Shown: piece by piece, positions 53,425 to 63,195 of the stretch
Numbering within the stretch: the first letter of the stretch is position 1
Layout: the number at the start of each line of letters is the position of its first letter
Assembly (NCBI RefSeq): GCF_002893625.1
Contig: NZ_PKMZ01000006.1
Span: 120,978 to 184,977, forward strand
Length of the DNA stretch: 64,000 nt
Reading direction: 5' to 3'
Origin: Mangrovicella endophytica
GTDB lineage: Bacteria; Pseudomonadota; Alphaproteobacteria; Rhizobiales; Rhizobiaceae
Notes under the pieces: generated by a model
The model's input: only the letters and a program-made list of their open reading frames with translations
Told to the model about the DNA's origin: nothing
Database searches by the model: none
Made by a program: the position numbers and the translations under genes

Positions 53425-53940
53425 ATGACTGACAACGCGCCACCTGCAACGGCCGGGGCCGATCTTGCGGCTGCCGACCGGCCGATCTTCGAGGCGCTGC
53501 TGGTGCCTTACCGCTCGCTCGGCCGGCGCGGCTTCAACATCCTCATGCTCTTCGTCGGCGCCGTCAGCCTCGTCACCGGTCTCGGCTTCCTCTTCAACGG
53601 CGCCTGGCCGGTGATCGGCTTCTTCGGCCTCGACGTCCTGGTGATCTGGCTCGCCTTGAGGGCGAGCTATCGCGCCGCACTGGCGCGCGAGGAGGTGTCG
53701 GTATCGCGCACCGACCTGTCGATCCGCAAGATCTCGCCGAAAGGTGCCGTGCGCGAGGCGCATTACAACCCGTTCTGGGCGCGCTTCCGGGTGCGGCGGC
53801 ACGAGGAGATCGGTATCACCGGCATGGCGGTACACGGCGAGGGACGCATGACCGAGATCGGCAGCTTCCTCAATCCGGACGACCGCGAGAGCTTCGCGAT
53901 CGCGTTTTCACAGGCCCTGCAGACGGCGAAGGGCCGCTGA
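53425..53940 (+). CDS. DUF2244 membrane protein
   Basis: A 171-residue protein with two membrane helices (FNILMLFVGAVSLVTGLGFL, then AWPVIGFFGLDVLVIWLALR) followed by a cytoplasmic beta-rich domain containing AHYNPFWARFRVRRHEEIGI and IGSFLNPDDRESFAIAFSQA, as in DUF2244. The family is common in alphaproteobacteria and is nearly always divergent from nth, as here, but its role is unknown. ATG 53425 starts within the short shared promoter region. Confidence 0.9.
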   Translation: MTDNAPPATAGADLAAADRPIFEALLVPYRSLGRRGFNILMLFVGAVSLVTGLGFLFNGAWPVIGFFGLDVLVIWLALRASYRAALAREEVSVSRTDLSIRKISPKGAVREAHYNPFWARFRVRRHEEIGITGMAVHGEGRMTEIGSFLNPDDRESFAIAFSQALQTAKGR

Positions 53941-54561
53941 TCAGCCCTCCAGCACGTCCTTCGAGGCCACCGTCGAGTCGGCATTGAGCCGGTAGACGAT
54001 GGGAACGCCCGTGGCCAGCTCGCGGGCGACGATCTCCTCGCCGCTGAGTCCCTCCAGCGCCATCACCAGAGCCCGCAGGGAATTGCCGTGGGCCGCGACA
54101 ATCACCGTGCCGCCGCGCAGCACCTCCGGCTGGATGCGATGGATGTAGTAGGGCCAGACGCGGGCGCCGGTGTCGCGCAGGCTTTCGCCGCCCGGCGGCG
54201 GCACGTCGTAGGAGCGGCGCCAGACATGCACCTGCTCCTCGCCCCACTTGGCGCGGGCATCGTCCTTGTTGAGGCCGGAGAGATCGCCGTAGTCGCGCTC
54301 GTTCAGCGCGGCGTCAGCGTAGGTCGTGAGGCCGGTCTGGCCGACCTCCTCCAGTACCAGCTTCAGCGTCCGCTGCGCGCGGGAGAGGGCGCTGGTGAAG
54401 GCGACGTCGAAGTGGAGGCCTGCCTCTTTGAGGCGGCGCCCGCCGGCCCGCGCTTCCTCTACTCCCTTTTCCGTCAGGTCGGGGTCTCGCCAGCCGGTGA
54501 AGAGGTTCTTCAGGTTCCACTCACTCTGGCCGTGGCGGACTAGGACGAGCGTGCGTGACAT
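53941..54561 (-). CDS. gpmA: 2,3-bisphosphoglycerate-dependent phosphoglycerate mutase
   Basis: The 206-residue product shows [20 protein letters not shown] with the catalytic His, a Glu-containing [20 protein letters not shown] segment and [20 protein letters not shown] with the second His. It interconverts 3- and 2-phosphoglycerate. It lacks the C-terminal tail of E. coli GpmA (about 250 residues), the normal alphaproteobacterial form. ATG 54561 follows a GGAG; the frame runs to 54615. dapB lies 50 bases upstream, a conserved pair. Confidence 0.95.
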   Translation of the reverse strand: MSRTLVLVRHGQSEWNLKNLFTGWRDPDLTEKGVEEARAGGRRLKEAGLHFDVAFTSALSRAQRTLKLVLEEVGQTGLTTYADAALNERDYGDLSGLNKDDARAKWGEEQVHVWRRSYDVPPPGGESLRDTGARVWPYYIHRIQPEVLRGGTVIVAAHGNSLRALVMALEGLSGEEIVARELATGVPIVYRLNADSTVASKDVLEG

Positions 54562-54611
54562 GGCGGCAGTCTCCGGGCTGAAGGGTGCAAAAGGCAGAAG
54601 GATCGGGCGGC

Positions 54612-55421
54612 TCAAAGGCCGAGTACATCTCGCATGGAATAAAGGCCGGGCGGCTGAGCGCGCGCCCAGAGGGCTGCGCGCAGGGCGCCTCTGGCGAAGA
54701 TCGAGCGATCGCTGGCCCGATGGGTGAACTCGATCGTCTCGCCTTCACCGGCGAGAATGACGCTGTGGTCGCCGACGACCGAGCCGCCGCGCAAGGTGGC
54801 AAAGCCGATGGTGCCAGGCGTCCGTGCGCCGGTATGGCCGTCGCGCACGCGCACGCTGGCGCCATCCAGCTCGACGCCTCGGCCCGTCGCGGCGGCTTCG
54901 CCGAGCAGCAGTGCGGTTCCGGATGGCGCATCGACCTTGTGGCGGTGGTGCATCTCGAGGATCTCGATGTCGAAGGCATCCGGGCCGAGCGCGGCCGCAG
55001 CCTTCTCGACGAGCACGGCGAGCAGGTTGACGCCGAGGCTCATATTGCCGGACTGGACGATCGGGACAGCGCGCGCGGCCGCGGCGATGGCGGCACGGTC
55101 GTCGGCCGATAGCCCGGTCGTGCCGATGATATGAACGACACCGGCAGCGGCGGCACGCTCCGCAACGGACCGGCTTGTCGCCGGCGCGGTGAAGTCGATG
55201 ACGCCATGGGCGGACTGCAAGGCTGATCCGAGATCATCGGTGACGATCACACCCGTGCGGGCAGTGCCCACCAGCTCGCCGGCGTCGCGCCCGCAATCGG
55301 CCGCGCCGGGACGTTCCACGGCGCCCTGGAGGACGACACCGGGCGTTGCCGCGATCGTGCTGATCAGCATGCGGCCCATGCGACCGCTCGCGCCGAGCAC
55401 CACCAGCTTCATCGCGTCCAT
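54612..55421 (-). CDS. dapB: 4-hydroxy-tetrahydrodipicolinate reductase
   Basis: A 269-residue enzyme of lysine and diaminopimelate synthesis. The N-terminal nucleotide-binding motif is [17 protein letters not shown] and the substrate site is [20 protein letters not shown], followed by [20 protein letters not shown]. It reduces the dihydrodipicolinate precursor with NAD(P)H. ATG 55421 has GGGAGG about nine bases ahead; ATG 55412 would remove three residues. It leads the dapB-gpmA pair. Confidence 0.96.
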   Translation of the reverse strand: MDAMKLVVLGASGRMGRMLISTIAATPGVVLQGAVERPGAADCGRDAGELVGTARTGVIVTDDLGSALQSAHGVIDFTAPATSRSVAERAAAAGVVHIIGTTGLSADDRAAIAAAARAVPIVQSGNMSLGVNLLAVLVEKAAAALGPDAFDIEILEMHHRHKVDAPSGTALLLGEAAATGRGVELDGASVRVRDGHTGARTPGTIGFATLRGGSVVGDHSVILAGEGETIEFTHRASDRSIFARGALRAALWARAQPPGLYSMRDVLGL

Positions 55422-55448
55422 TCGGCTTATCCTCCCGCTCGAGCCGAC

Positions 55449-57269
55449 CTACCGTCGCACCGAGGCGGCAAGGGCCTCCGCCTCCGGCCTTGCGTCCCGC
55501 GTCTGCAGCGCGTGGAAGCGCGCATAGAGGCCGTCGGACCGGTTCACCAACTCGCGATGGGTGCCGCCTTCGACGATGCGGCCGGAATCAACGACGAGGA
55601 TCTGGTCGGCATTGACGATGGTGGAGAGGCGATGTGCCACGACGATCACCGTGCGATCCTTCATGATCTCTTCCAGCGCGGCCTGCACCAGGGTCTCCGA
55701 CCGGGTGTCGAGGGCCGAGGTCGCTTCGTCGAGAAGGAGGATCGGAGCGTTGCGCACCAGTGCACGGGCGATCGACAGGCGCTGGCGCTGCCCGCCGGAC
55801 AGCGTCACGCCGTTCTCGCCGAGCGGCGTGTCGTAGCCGAGCGGCTGCGTGACGATGAACTCCTCGGCCTGGGCGAGCCGCGCCGCAGCCTCTATCTCGG
55901 CATCGGTCGCATCCGGCCGCCCGAGCCGGATGTTGTCGCGGATCGTGCCCTCGAAGAGGTAAGGCTGCTGCGGGACATAGGCGATCTTCGAGCGCAGCGA
56001 CCGCTTGGTGACGTCGCGGATATCCTGCCCGTCGATCAGGATGCGCCCTTCCGCCGGATCGTAGAAGCGCTGCAGCAGCGAGATCACCGTCGACTTGCCG
56101 CCGCCGGAGGCACCGATCAGGGCCGTCGTGCGGCCGGCCGGCGCGGTGAAGTCCATCCCGTCCAGCACGGCCTCGCCGGGATAATAGCCGAAGCTGACAT
56201 TCTCGAAGCGAATGGTGCCGCGCTCGACCGCGAGTTCCGGCGCATCCGTCGCATCGGCCTGCCGCGGCTTCAGGTCGAGGATCTCGTAGATCATCGAGGC
56301 GTTCACCAGCGCCCGCTCCAGCTGCACCTGCAACTTGGCAAGACGGCGGGCCGGGTCATAGGCGAGCAGCAGCGCCGTGATGAAGGCGAACATCGAGCCC
56401 GGCGAATAGCCGTAGACGATGGCCCGGTAGCCGGAATAGGCGATGACGCCCGCGATCGCGATGCCGGCAATGATCTCCACCACCGGGCTGGTGCGCTCGG
56501 TGATCACGGCAATGCGGTTGGAGCGCTCTTCCGCGGCGTGGATCAGGCGCTCCACGCGCTCGCGCAGCGGCTGCTCCATGGTGAAGGCCTTCACCACGGT
56601 GATGCCCTGTGCGATCTCTTGCATCGCCGCCAGCACGCGGGCGTTGAGGTCGATCGACTGCCGGGTGGCGACACGCAGCTTGCGCGACAGGCTGGCGATC
56701 ATCAGCGCTACCGGGGGTCCCGCGAGCAGCGCGATGCCGGAGAGCACCGGGTCCTGCCAGATCATCACCACGACGAGGCAGACCAGCGTCAGCAGGTCCC
56801 GCGCGATCGATGTGACCGTCAGGTTCAGCGTGTCGCGGATGCCGGAGACGTTCTGGTTGATCCGGGCGGCGAGATGCGCCGAGCGGTTCTCGGAGAAGAA
56901 GTCGACGGAGAGCTCCGTCAGATGGCTGAACAGGCGGCGCTGGTAGCGGGCGACGATGTTGTTGCCGATGCGGGCGAGGATGACCCCTTGCGCATAGGCG
57001 GCCACGCCGCGGAACAGGAAGGCGACGAAGACGGCGACCGGCAGCGCGGTCAGCATGCCGCGGTCCTGCTCGACGAAGATCTTGTCGATCACGTCGCGCA
57101 TGATCCAGGCGAGAAAGGCCGTCGAGGCAGAGACGACGACGAGACACCCCGTCGCAAGGACGTATTGCGGGAAGAACTCGCGGCCGTTCTCGGCGAAGAC
57201 ACGCTTTAGAAGGCGGATGACGAGGCCGCGTTCGCTCGCCTTCTTCAGTGAGATCTTTTTCTTCTTCAA
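55449..57269 (-). CDS. ABC exporter, fused permease and ATPase (MsbA-like)
   Basis: A 606-residue half-transporter with an N-terminal six-helix exporter domain (about 30-320) and a C-terminal ATPase: Walker A LIGASGGGKSTVISLLQRFY, signature LSGGQRQRLSIARALV and Walker B ILLLDEATSALDTRSETLVQ, and a Q-loop IAYVPQQPYLFEGTI. The very basic start (KKKKISLKKASERG) is cytoplasmic. It would work as a homodimer to flip or export a lipid or hydrophobic compound. MsbA-like lipid A core transport is the likeliest role, but multidrug export cannot be excluded. Confidence 0.92.
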   Translation of the reverse strand: MKKKKISLKKASERGLVIRLLKRVFAENGREFFPQYVLATGCLVVVSASTAFLAWIMRDVIDKIFVEQDRGMLTALPVAVFVAFLFRGVAAYAQGVILARIGNNIVARYQRRLFSHLTELSVDFFSENRSAHLAARINQNVSGIRDTLNLTVTSIARDLLTLVCLVVVMIWQDPVLSGIALLAGPPVALMIASLSRKLRVATRQSIDLNARVLAAMQEIAQGITVVKAFTMEQPLRERVERLIHAAEERSNRIAVITERTSPVVEIIAGIAIAGVIAYSGYRAIVYGYSPGSMFAFITALLLAYDPARRLAKLQVQLERALVNASMIYEILDLKPRQADATDAPELAVERGTIRFENVSFGYYPGEAVLDGMDFTAPAGRTTALIGASGGGKSTVISLLQRFYDPAEGRILIDGQDIRDVTKRSLRSKIAYVPQQPYLFEGTIRDNIRLGRPDATDAEIEAAARLAQAEEFIVTQPLGYDTPLGENGVTLSGGQRQRLSIARALVRNAPILLLDEATSALDTRSETLVQAALEEIMKDRTVIVVAHRLSTIVNADQILVVDSGRIVEGGTHRELVNRSDGLYARFHALQTRDARPEAEALAASVRR

Positions 57270-57391
57270 GGCGACCGGCCGTCTTCCGCTGAGGATTTCG
57301 CAAGGCGCGCGGCACGTTCGGCGGTCGCGGCAGCGCCTGCTGGCGCTCTATAGCCGCTTCCGTCCGCCATGCCTATCCTGCGGAAAGAGCG

Positions 57392-58417
57392 TCAGGCGAG
57401 CCAGCGACGGCCGGTGGTCTCAAGGCCGAAGAAGCGGGGTGTCCGCGCAAAGGTCGCAAGGCCGGCAAGCGCCGCCAGCGGCTCGGTGACGGCAAAGAGC
57501 GGGATGTCGCGCATCAGTTCGGTATGCGGGGCCTTGTCCTCGAAAGAGCGGCGGAACGCGGCGCGGTCGAGCGAGGGCAGGATGCGGCCGAAGATGCCGC
57601 CGGCGATATAGACGCCGCCGCGCGCCATGAAGATCAGCGCGAGATCGCCGGCAACCCGGGCGAGGCATGTTGCGAAGAGCGACACCGCCTCGCTGGCCTG
57701 TGCGTCGCGCCGGGCATTCGCGGCGTCCGAAATCTCGGCGGGCGTCGCATGAACCGCTTTGATCCCGTCCACGGCGCAGATCGCCTGATAGACATTGACG
57801 AGCCCCCGGCCGCACAGGATCTGTTCGGCAGAGACGCGGCCCTCGATCGTCTTCAGATGCGGCCAGATTGCGATGTCGCGGTCGCTGCGCGGGCCGAGGT
57901 CGATGTGCCCACCTTCGCCGGCGACGGGGATCCACATCTTGCGCGCCCGCACCAGACCAGCGACGCCGAGCCCGGTCCCGGGGCCGACCACGACACGGCT
58001 GGCGCCCTCGCGGATCGTGCCGCCGCCGATCTGCTCCAGCGCCGTTTCCGGCAGCGCGGAAACGGCAAGCGCCTGCGCTTCGAAGTCGTTGAGGACGATG
58101 ATCTCCTCGAGCCCGAGCACGCTCATCATCTGCTTGGGCCGCACCACCCAGGCGCAATTCGTCAGGTCGATCTCGGCGCCGTCCACCGGTCCGGCGACGG
58201 CGAGCACCGCCGCCTTCGGCTGGATCGAGGTCTTGTCGAGAACAGCGGCTTGGATGGCCTCGTCGATCGTCTCGAAGTCCGCCGTCTGCACGACCGGAAA
58301 CATCTTCGGCTCGGCATAGGCATCGACTAGCAGCGCGAAACGGGCATTCGTGCCGCCGATGTCGCCGATCAGGATCGGAAACTTCAGCACCTGGGCGCTG
58401 TCATGGGTGAGCGACAT
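57392..58417 (-). CDS. glk: Glucokinase
   Basis: A 341-residue Glk-family sugar kinase. The phosphate loop is [17 protein letters not shown], with [20 protein letters not shown] and the substrate-loop [20 protein letters not shown] following, and [20 protein letters not shown] near the C-terminus. It phosphorylates glucose with ATP to feed the Entner-Doudoroff or pentose-phosphate pathway. The gene is alone, with its promoter in the 107-base gap before mepA. Confidence 0.93.
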   Translation of the reverse strand: MSLTHDSAQVLKFPILIGDIGGTNARFALLVDAYAEPKMFPVVQTADFETIDEAIQAAVLDKTSIQPKAAVLAVAGPVDGAEIDLTNCAWVVRPKQMMSVLGLEEIIVLNDFEAQALAVSALPETALEQIGGGTIREGASRVVVGPGTGLGVAGLVRARKMWIPVAGEGGHIDLGPRSDRDIAIWPHLKTIEGRVSAEQILCGRGLVNVYQAICAVDGIKAVHATPAEISDAANARRDAQASEAVSLFATCLARVAGDLALIFMARGGVYIAGGIFGRILPSLDRAAFRRSFEDKAPHTELMRDIPLFAVTEPLAALAGLATFARTPRFFGLETTGRRWLA

Positions 58418-58472
58418 CGTTGACCCGTATATTCAATCGATTTGATAGGCGGGTGAGATAGATCATCTGCGA

Positions 58473-58516
58473 CGAAAAGCAAAGCCGGCCAAGGAGATGC
58501 CTCTCCACCGGCCGGC
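58473..58516 (-). terminator. Intrinsic terminator after mepA
   Basis: GCCGGCC (58484-58490) pairs with GGCCGGC (58510-58516), with an inner GGAGA/TCTCC pairing. Read on the minus strand the stem is followed by TTTGCTTTTC, so it is a leftward rho-independent terminator nine bases beyond the mepA stop codon. Confidence 0.8.
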
Positions 58517-58524
58517 CGCAACTT

Positions 58525-59556
58525 CTAGTTCATCGGCCGCTCGCCGGGGATCGGCACCCGGGCGATGGCCGGCGGTGGCGCAAAGCCGAGCGCTGCCGCC
58601 GATGCAGCCTGTGGCACGATTGTCGCCGGAGCCTCAGCTGTCGAGGCCGCCACGGTCGTTCCGCCATCGCCATCCGGCGCATTCAGGACGGCGCGGCAGG
58701 CCTTTGGCATGTCGGCGAGCGTCATCGGCGGCTTCGGCTTGACCGGCTTTGCGGGCTTGGTCGGCTTCGGCGCCGGCTTGAGGGCAACGTCGAACCACCA
58801 TTTCAGGTCGCAGCCGTCATCCGTGCCGGTGGAACGCTGCGCCTCGCAGCCGGGCGATCCGGGCTGGCAATAAAGCCGGATGTGGAAATGGGAATCGTGG
58901 CCCCAATTGGCGCGGATCTTGTTCAGCCAGCTGCGGTCGCGGCCGGCGGTCTCGCAGAGCTTCTTCTTGATGCCGGGATGGACGAAGATGCGCTGCACCT
59001 CCGGATAGCTCGCGGCGCGTTTCAGGAGCCTGGCATAGACCGGGTTCCAGCGATCCTCGTCGACATAGTTGCTGCCCTTCTTCAAGAGTGAGACGAACTC
59101 CTTGTCCTCGCGCTCTTCATAGGAGAGGCGCCGGTTCGGCATCGGCTGCAGCCAGATGTCGGCATCGAGGCCGATCTGATGTGAAGCATGGCCGCTCGGC
59201 GCCGGGCCGCCGCGCGGCTGGCCGATGTCGCCGACGAGGAGGCCTGGCCAGCCATCCGCGACGGCATCGCGCGACAGGCGTTCGATCAGCGCGATCGTTG
59301 CGGGGTGGCCGTAGCGGCGGTTGCGCGAAAGGCGCATGGCCTGCCAGGTCTCGCCGTCGCTCGGCAGGGCCTCGGCGCCGGCGATGCAGCCCTTGGCGTA
59401 GAATCCGTAGCTCTGCGTCGGCATGGCGGCCGGCAGCTTCTGCGCGGCAAACAGCGTCTTGGCCGGCGTCGACTGTGCCTCTGCCGGCAATCCGCCGAGC
59501 AGCGATGCCGCGAGGAGGGCGAGGCTACCGCAGAGGCGGGCGCGGAAAACGGTCAT
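58525..59556 (-). CDS. mepA: Penicillin-insensitive murein endopeptidase
   Basis: A 343-residue periplasmic LAS-type metallopeptidase. Signal peptide LCGSLALLAASLLGGLPAEA. Zinc and catalytic motifs: PSGHASHQIGLDADIWLQPM (H-x6-D region), RIFVHPGIKKKLCETAGRD and NWGHDSHFHIRLYCQPGSPG. MepA cleaves D-Ala-mDAP cross-links in peptidoglycan. The C-terminal ~100 residues are Pro/Lys/Ala-rich and poorly conserved. ATG 59556 has GGAG seven bases ahead. Confidence 0.93.
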   Translation of the reverse strand: MTVFRARLCGSLALLAASLLGGLPAEAQSTPAKTLFAAQKLPAAMPTQSYGFYAKGCIAGAEALPSDGETWQAMRLSRNRRYGHPATIALIERLSRDAVADGWPGLLVGDIGQPRGGPAPSGHASHQIGLDADIWLQPMPNRRLSYEEREDKEFVSLLKKGSNYVDEDRWNPVYARLLKRAASYPEVQRIFVHPGIKKKLCETAGRDRSWLNKIRANWGHDSHFHIRLYCQPGSPGCEAQRSTGTDDGCDLKWWFDVALKPAPKPTKPAKPVKPKPPMTLADMPKACRAVLNAPDGDGGTTVAASTAEAPATIVPQAASAAALGFAPPPAIARVPIPGERPMN

Positions 59557-59852
59557 GGCATGCTCCGATATCGCGGGGGCGACGCTCGTGAGGTCGTAGC
59601 GTGGCGGCATGGATCGAGACTTGCGGCAGCAGCGGCGCGGCAGTCACGGCTGAGCGTCCATGCCGCCGAGTTGCGACGCTTTCAGGGCAGTGTCATGTCC
59701 GGCAGGAGACTTGCGGGAAGCGATCGCACCATGATGACGCGTGTCGCGTTGAGCATAAGCTTGGCAGCGCCCCGGCCTGATCTTGCAGCGGCCTTAGCGA
59801 CGCGCGATATCTTGGCCGTCGGATCGCCCTTCGGTCCGAAAAGGCAAGTCCC

Positions 59853-60953
59853 ATGAACGACTTCATCCTGCCGCGCCACGATCGCGCCGGTCCGCTCGAC
59901 GATCGCTCGCGCGAGATCTTCCGGCTGATCGTCGAGTCCTATCTCGACATCGGCGAGCCCGTCGGCTCGCGCATGCTCTCACGTCTCTTGTCGAGCGCCT
60001 TGTCGCCGGCCTCGATCCGCAACGTCATGAGCGATCTGGAACTGCTCGGCCTCATCTATGCGCCGCATGTCAGCGCCGGGCGGCTGCCGACCGAGATGGG
60101 CCTGCGCTTCTTCGTCGATGCGTTCCTGGAGGTCGGCGATCTGCCCCAGGGTGAGCGCGAGGAGATCGAGGAGAAGGTGCGCCTCGCTGGCGAGCAGCGG
60201 CCGTTCGACATGCTGCTGACGGAGGCGAGCCAGCTCCTCTCCGGCCTCTCTCGCGGCGCCGGCATCGTGGTGACCTCGAAGTCGGATCTCAGGCTGAAGC
60301 ATGTCGAGTTCATCCGCTTGGAAGCCACGCGGGCGCTCGCCGTTCTCGTCGGCGCCTCGGGCGACGTCGAGAACCGCATCATCGACCTGCCGGCGGGGGT
60401 CACCGCCGCTCAGCTTGTCGAGGCCGCCAACTTCCTCAACGCCCATATCGTCGGGAAGACGCTTGGCGAGGCGCGCGAGAAGGTGGAACGGCTGAAGGGA
60501 GAGACGGCGACCGCGCTCGACCTCCTGTCGCAGGACCTCGTCGATCGCGGCCTTGCTGTCTGGGCCGGCGCCATTGAGGGCCAGCCGCCGCGGCTCATCG
60601 TGCGCGGCCGCGCCAACCTTCTGGAGAACATCACCGCCAGCGAGGATCTCGACCGCCTGCGCCACCTCTTCGACGATCTCGAAACGAAGAGCGGCATCAT
60701 CGAGCTGCTCGATCTTGCCGAGAGCGGCAACGGTGTGCGGATCTTCATCGGCTCGGAGAACAAGCTGTTCTCCCTGTCCGGCTCCTCGCTCGTCGTTGCG
60801 CCCTATAGCGACGGGGCCGAGCGGGTGATCGGCGCGGTCGGCGTGATTGGCCCGACACGCCTGAACTACCGCCGGATCGTGCCGATGGTGGACTATACCG
60901 CGCGTCTCGTCTCGCGCCTCCTCAGCCAGGGCGCGGCTGCCCGGCGGCCTTGA
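59853..60953 (+). CDS. hrcA: Heat-inducible transcription repressor HrcA
   Basis: A 366-residue HrcA: winged helix [32 protein letters not shown] and [20 protein letters not shown] with [14 protein letters not shown], then the GAF-like domain, ending [20 protein letters not shown]. It represses groESL and related genes through the CIRCE element. I see no CIRCE palindrome (TTAGCACTC-type) in the 296 bases upstream, so this gene itself is probably not autoregulated. grpE follows. Confidence 0.95.
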   Translation: MNDFILPRHDRAGPLDDRSREIFRLIVESYLDIGEPVGSRMLSRLLSSALSPASIRNVMSDLELLGLIYAPHVSAGRLPTEMGLRFFVDAFLEVGDLPQGEREEIEEKVRLAGEQRPFDMLLTEASQLLSGLSRGAGIVVTSKSDLRLKHVEFIRLEATRALAVLVGASGDVENRIIDLPAGVTAAQLVEAANFLNAHIVGKTLGEAREKVERLKGETATALDLLSQDLVDRGLAVWAGAIEGQPPRLIVRGRANLLENITASEDLDRLRHLFDDLETKSGIIELLDLAESGNGVRIFIGSENKLFSLSGSSLVVAPYSDGAERVIGAVGVIGPTRLNYRRIVPMVDYTARLVSRLLSQGAAARRP

Positions 60954-61079
60954 TTTTCGAGCCTATAAACTCGATATGGCGGGGAAGCGCCTTCAACCCC
61001 GGATCGTATCGTGAGCCCGCCCGCAGCGGCGCCGCATGCGCATCCGAGTTGTGTTCAAGACAAGCCGGACGAGTCATTC

Positions 61080-61757
61080 ATGAGCCACGATACGTCGAAC
61101 CGCCCTATCGATGACACTGAGGCCGAGGCTGCCGCGACGCCCGCCAACGATGACCGCGCAGAGGCCGCCGCAGAGAACCGCAGCGGCTTTGCCACCGGCG
61201 AGGCCGATGCAGCGGCCGCCGAGGACGGGCAGGCCGGCCTTCTCGCCGCGCTGCAGGCCGAAAATGCCGACGTCAAGGATCGCATGCTGCGCCTTGCCGC
61301 CGACATGGAGAACCTGCGCCGCCGGACCGAGCGCGAGGTCAAGGATGCGCGGCAATACGCCGTGACGAGCTTTGCGCGTGAGATGCTGTCGGTTGCCGAC
61401 AACCTGCGCCGCGCGATCGAGGCCTTGCCGGCCGAGGCCCGCACCGGCGGCGATGCCGGCCTTGTCTCGCTGATTGACGGCGTAGAGATGACCGAGCGCG
61501 GCCTGCTTGCCTCGCTTGAGAAGCACGGCGTGCGCAAGCTGGAGCCGGAAGGCCAGCGCTTCGACCCCAACTTCCATCAGGCGATGTTCGAGATCCCGAA
61601 CCCCGAGCTGCCGAACAATACGGTCGTGCAGGTAGTGCAGGCTGGCTACGCCATCGGCGATCGCGTGCTGCGCCCGGCCATGGTGGGTGTGTCCAAAGGT
61701 GGGCCGAAGGCCCCAGCCGAACCGAAGCCGGCGGCCGCCGAGGCAGACAACGGCTGA
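61080..61757 (+). CDS. grpE: Nucleotide exchange factor GrpE
   Basis: A 225-residue co-chaperone for DnaK. An acidic, Ala-rich N-terminus leads into the long paired-helix coiled coil ([40 protein letters not shown]), then the four-helix region and the beta-domain: [20 protein letters not shown] and [18 protein letters not shown]. It promotes ADP release from DnaK. ATG 61080 starts the conserved protein; the frame runs to 61011. A bidirectional terminator follows. No dnaK or dnaJ in the window. Confidence 0.94.
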   Translation: MSHDTSNRPIDDTEAEAAATPANDDRAEAAAENRSGFATGEADAAAAEDGQAGLLAALQAENADVKDRMLRLAADMENLRRRTEREVKDARQYAVTSFAREMLSVADNLRRAIEALPAEARTGGDAGLVSLIDGVEMTERGLLASLEKHGVRKLEPEGQRFDPNFHQAMFEIPNPELPNNTVVQVVQAGYAIGDRVLRPAMVGVSKGGPKAPAEPKPAAAEADNG

Positions 61758-61787
61758 CGGGGCCTCACTCAGCACCTCTCGAGATGT

Positions 61788-61819
61788 GGAAAAGGCGGGC
61801 CGATCGGCCCGCCTTTTTG
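61788..61819. terminator. Bidirectional terminator between grpE and folD
   Basis: AAAGGCGGGCC pairs with GGCCCGCCTTT across a GATC centre (61791-61816), with a T-run at 61814-61818 and an A-run on the other side. It serves rightward grpE and leftward folD transcription, which converge here. Confidence 0.88.
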
Positions 61820-61855
61820 CTGTCGCGCATCCGCGGCTTCGTTGAGGCGCCTGGC

Positions 61856-62761
61856 TCAGAAGCGGGGCGGCTGTAGCCCGGCGCTGCGATAGGCTGCGGT
61901 CAGCGTATTGGCCATCAGCATGGCGATCGTCATCGGCCCGACGCCGCCCGGTACCGGGGTGATCGCGCTGGCGCGCTCGATAGCCTCGTCATAGGCGACG
62001 TCGCCGACGAGGCGCGTCTTGCCTTCGCCGCGTTCCGGCGCGTCGATGCGGTTGATGCCGACATCGATCACCACGGCGCCCTCCTTGATATCGGTGCCGC
62101 GGATCATCTCCGGCCGGCCGACCGCCGCGATCACGATGTCCGCCGTGCGGCAGAGCGCGGCCAAGTCCTTCGTGCGCGAATGGGCGACGATCACCGTGGC
62201 ATTGGCGACGAGCAGCAGCTGCGCCATCGGCTTTCCCACGATGTTGGAGCGGCCGACCACAACCGCCGTGCGGCCGGAGAGGTCCTCGCCGAGGGCGTCA
62301 CGCAGGAGGATCATCGCGCCGGCCGGCGTGCAGGGCACGAAGGCCTCCTCCGGTGAGCCCGTCGCCAGGAGGCCGGCATTGATCGGGCTGAACCCATCGA
62401 CATCCTTGGATGGATCGATCTCGCGCAGCACCTCCGTGGCATTGATCTGCTTGGGCAACGGCAGCTGCACGAGGATGCCGTGGATCGAGCCGTCGGCATT
62501 GAGGTCGCGCACGAGGTCGAGGAGGTCGTCTTCCGCCGTGTCGGCGGGCAGCACGTGCTTGACCGACTTGAAGCCGCATTCGAGCGCCATCTTCGCCTTG
62601 GAGGCGACGTAGACCTGGCTGGCCGGATCCTCGCCGACGATAACGACGGCAAGCCCCGGAGGCGCGCCGGTCTCGTTCGTGAGGGCTGGAACCGCCTGGC
62701 GGACCGTGTCCACGATGCGGGCGGCGGCAGCCTTCCCGTCGATGCGCTTGCCCTCGCTCAC
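61856..62761 (-). CDS. folD: Bifunctional methylene-tetrahydrofolate dehydrogenase/cyclohydrolase
   Basis: A 301-residue Fol[41 protein letters not shown], the [20 protein letters not shown] catalytic segment, [20 protein letters not shown] and [20 protein letters not shown]. It oxidises 5,10-methylene-THF with NADP and hydrolyses the methenyl form to supply 10-formyl-THF. No riboswitch is evident upstream. It is a stand-alone gene. Confidence 0.96.
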   Translation of the reverse strand: MSEGKRIDGKAAAARIVDTVRQAVPALTNETGAPPGLAVVIVGEDPASQVYVASKAKMALECGFKSVKHVLPADTAEDDLLDLVRDLNADGSIHGILVQLPLPKQINATEVLREIDPSKDVDGFSPINAGLLATGSPEEAFVPCTPAGAMILLRDALGEDLSGRTAVVVGRSNIVGKPMAQLLLVANATVIVAHSRTKDLAALCRTADIVIAAVGRPEMIRGTDIKEGAVVIDVGINRIDAPERGEGKTRLVGDVAYDEAIERASAITPVPGGVGPMTIAMLMANTLTAAYRSAGLQPPRF

Positions 62762-63195
62762 TGCTAGTCCCTCTCACACGTGCCGGATGCCGGTCTTATA
62801 GGAAGCGTCCGTCCGCCTTGGCAAAGGCTTTCCGAGGGAGTCGAGCAGGTCCCGTCGGACTTACGGGGACCAAAAGCCATAGAGGTGGAAACCGCCGATA
62901 ACCGCGTCCGCAAAAATCTGTCGGCGAGACGCCGCCGCTGCCTGCGAAGGATCCAGACAGAAAGGATACAGAGCGGTGCCCGGCAATAAGTCATGGTCGG
63001 CAGAGTCTTATGTTATAAAGCTCGGCTTATGATGTATTCCGAATTATATATGTGAAACGAAGATTTAATGTTCAGATATAGCTCCAGAGATCGTTCTGAT
63101 CTAATGTGCGTGAAGATTTAACCGACGGGGTATATCTAAGACAAGCTTGATGGAGGCCCTGACGATGCCTTCCAGCGTAGCGTTATGAGTCCGAG
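62762..63195. other. Intergenic region with an AT-rich patch before the chemoreceptor gene
   Basis: 434 bases between folD and the chemoreceptor gene. The left half is GC-rich like the genome and gave no gene, RNA or ZTP-riboswitch-type motif on either strand. From about 63000 to 63125 the sequence is AT-rich and contains AGATC-N5-GATCT (63088-63102). A promoter for the receptor is expected there. Open frames in the left half are not coding-like. Confidence 0.5.

Noticed and set aside
55512..57209. 565-residue open frame antisense to the ABC exporter
   Set aside because: Overlaps the conserved exporter gene and shows only shadow-type composition.
59557..59852. CIRCE element upstream of hrcA
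   Set aside because: No TTAGCACTC-N9-GAGTGCTAA-like inverted repeat found on inspection.
62780..62989. Small ORFs on both strands upstream of folD
   Set aside because: Neither has a ribosome site or recognisable sequence, and they overlap each other in opposite directions.
62762..63000. ZTP (pfl) riboswitch upstream of folD
   Set aside because: Read on the minus strand, the conserved pfl core sequences are not present.
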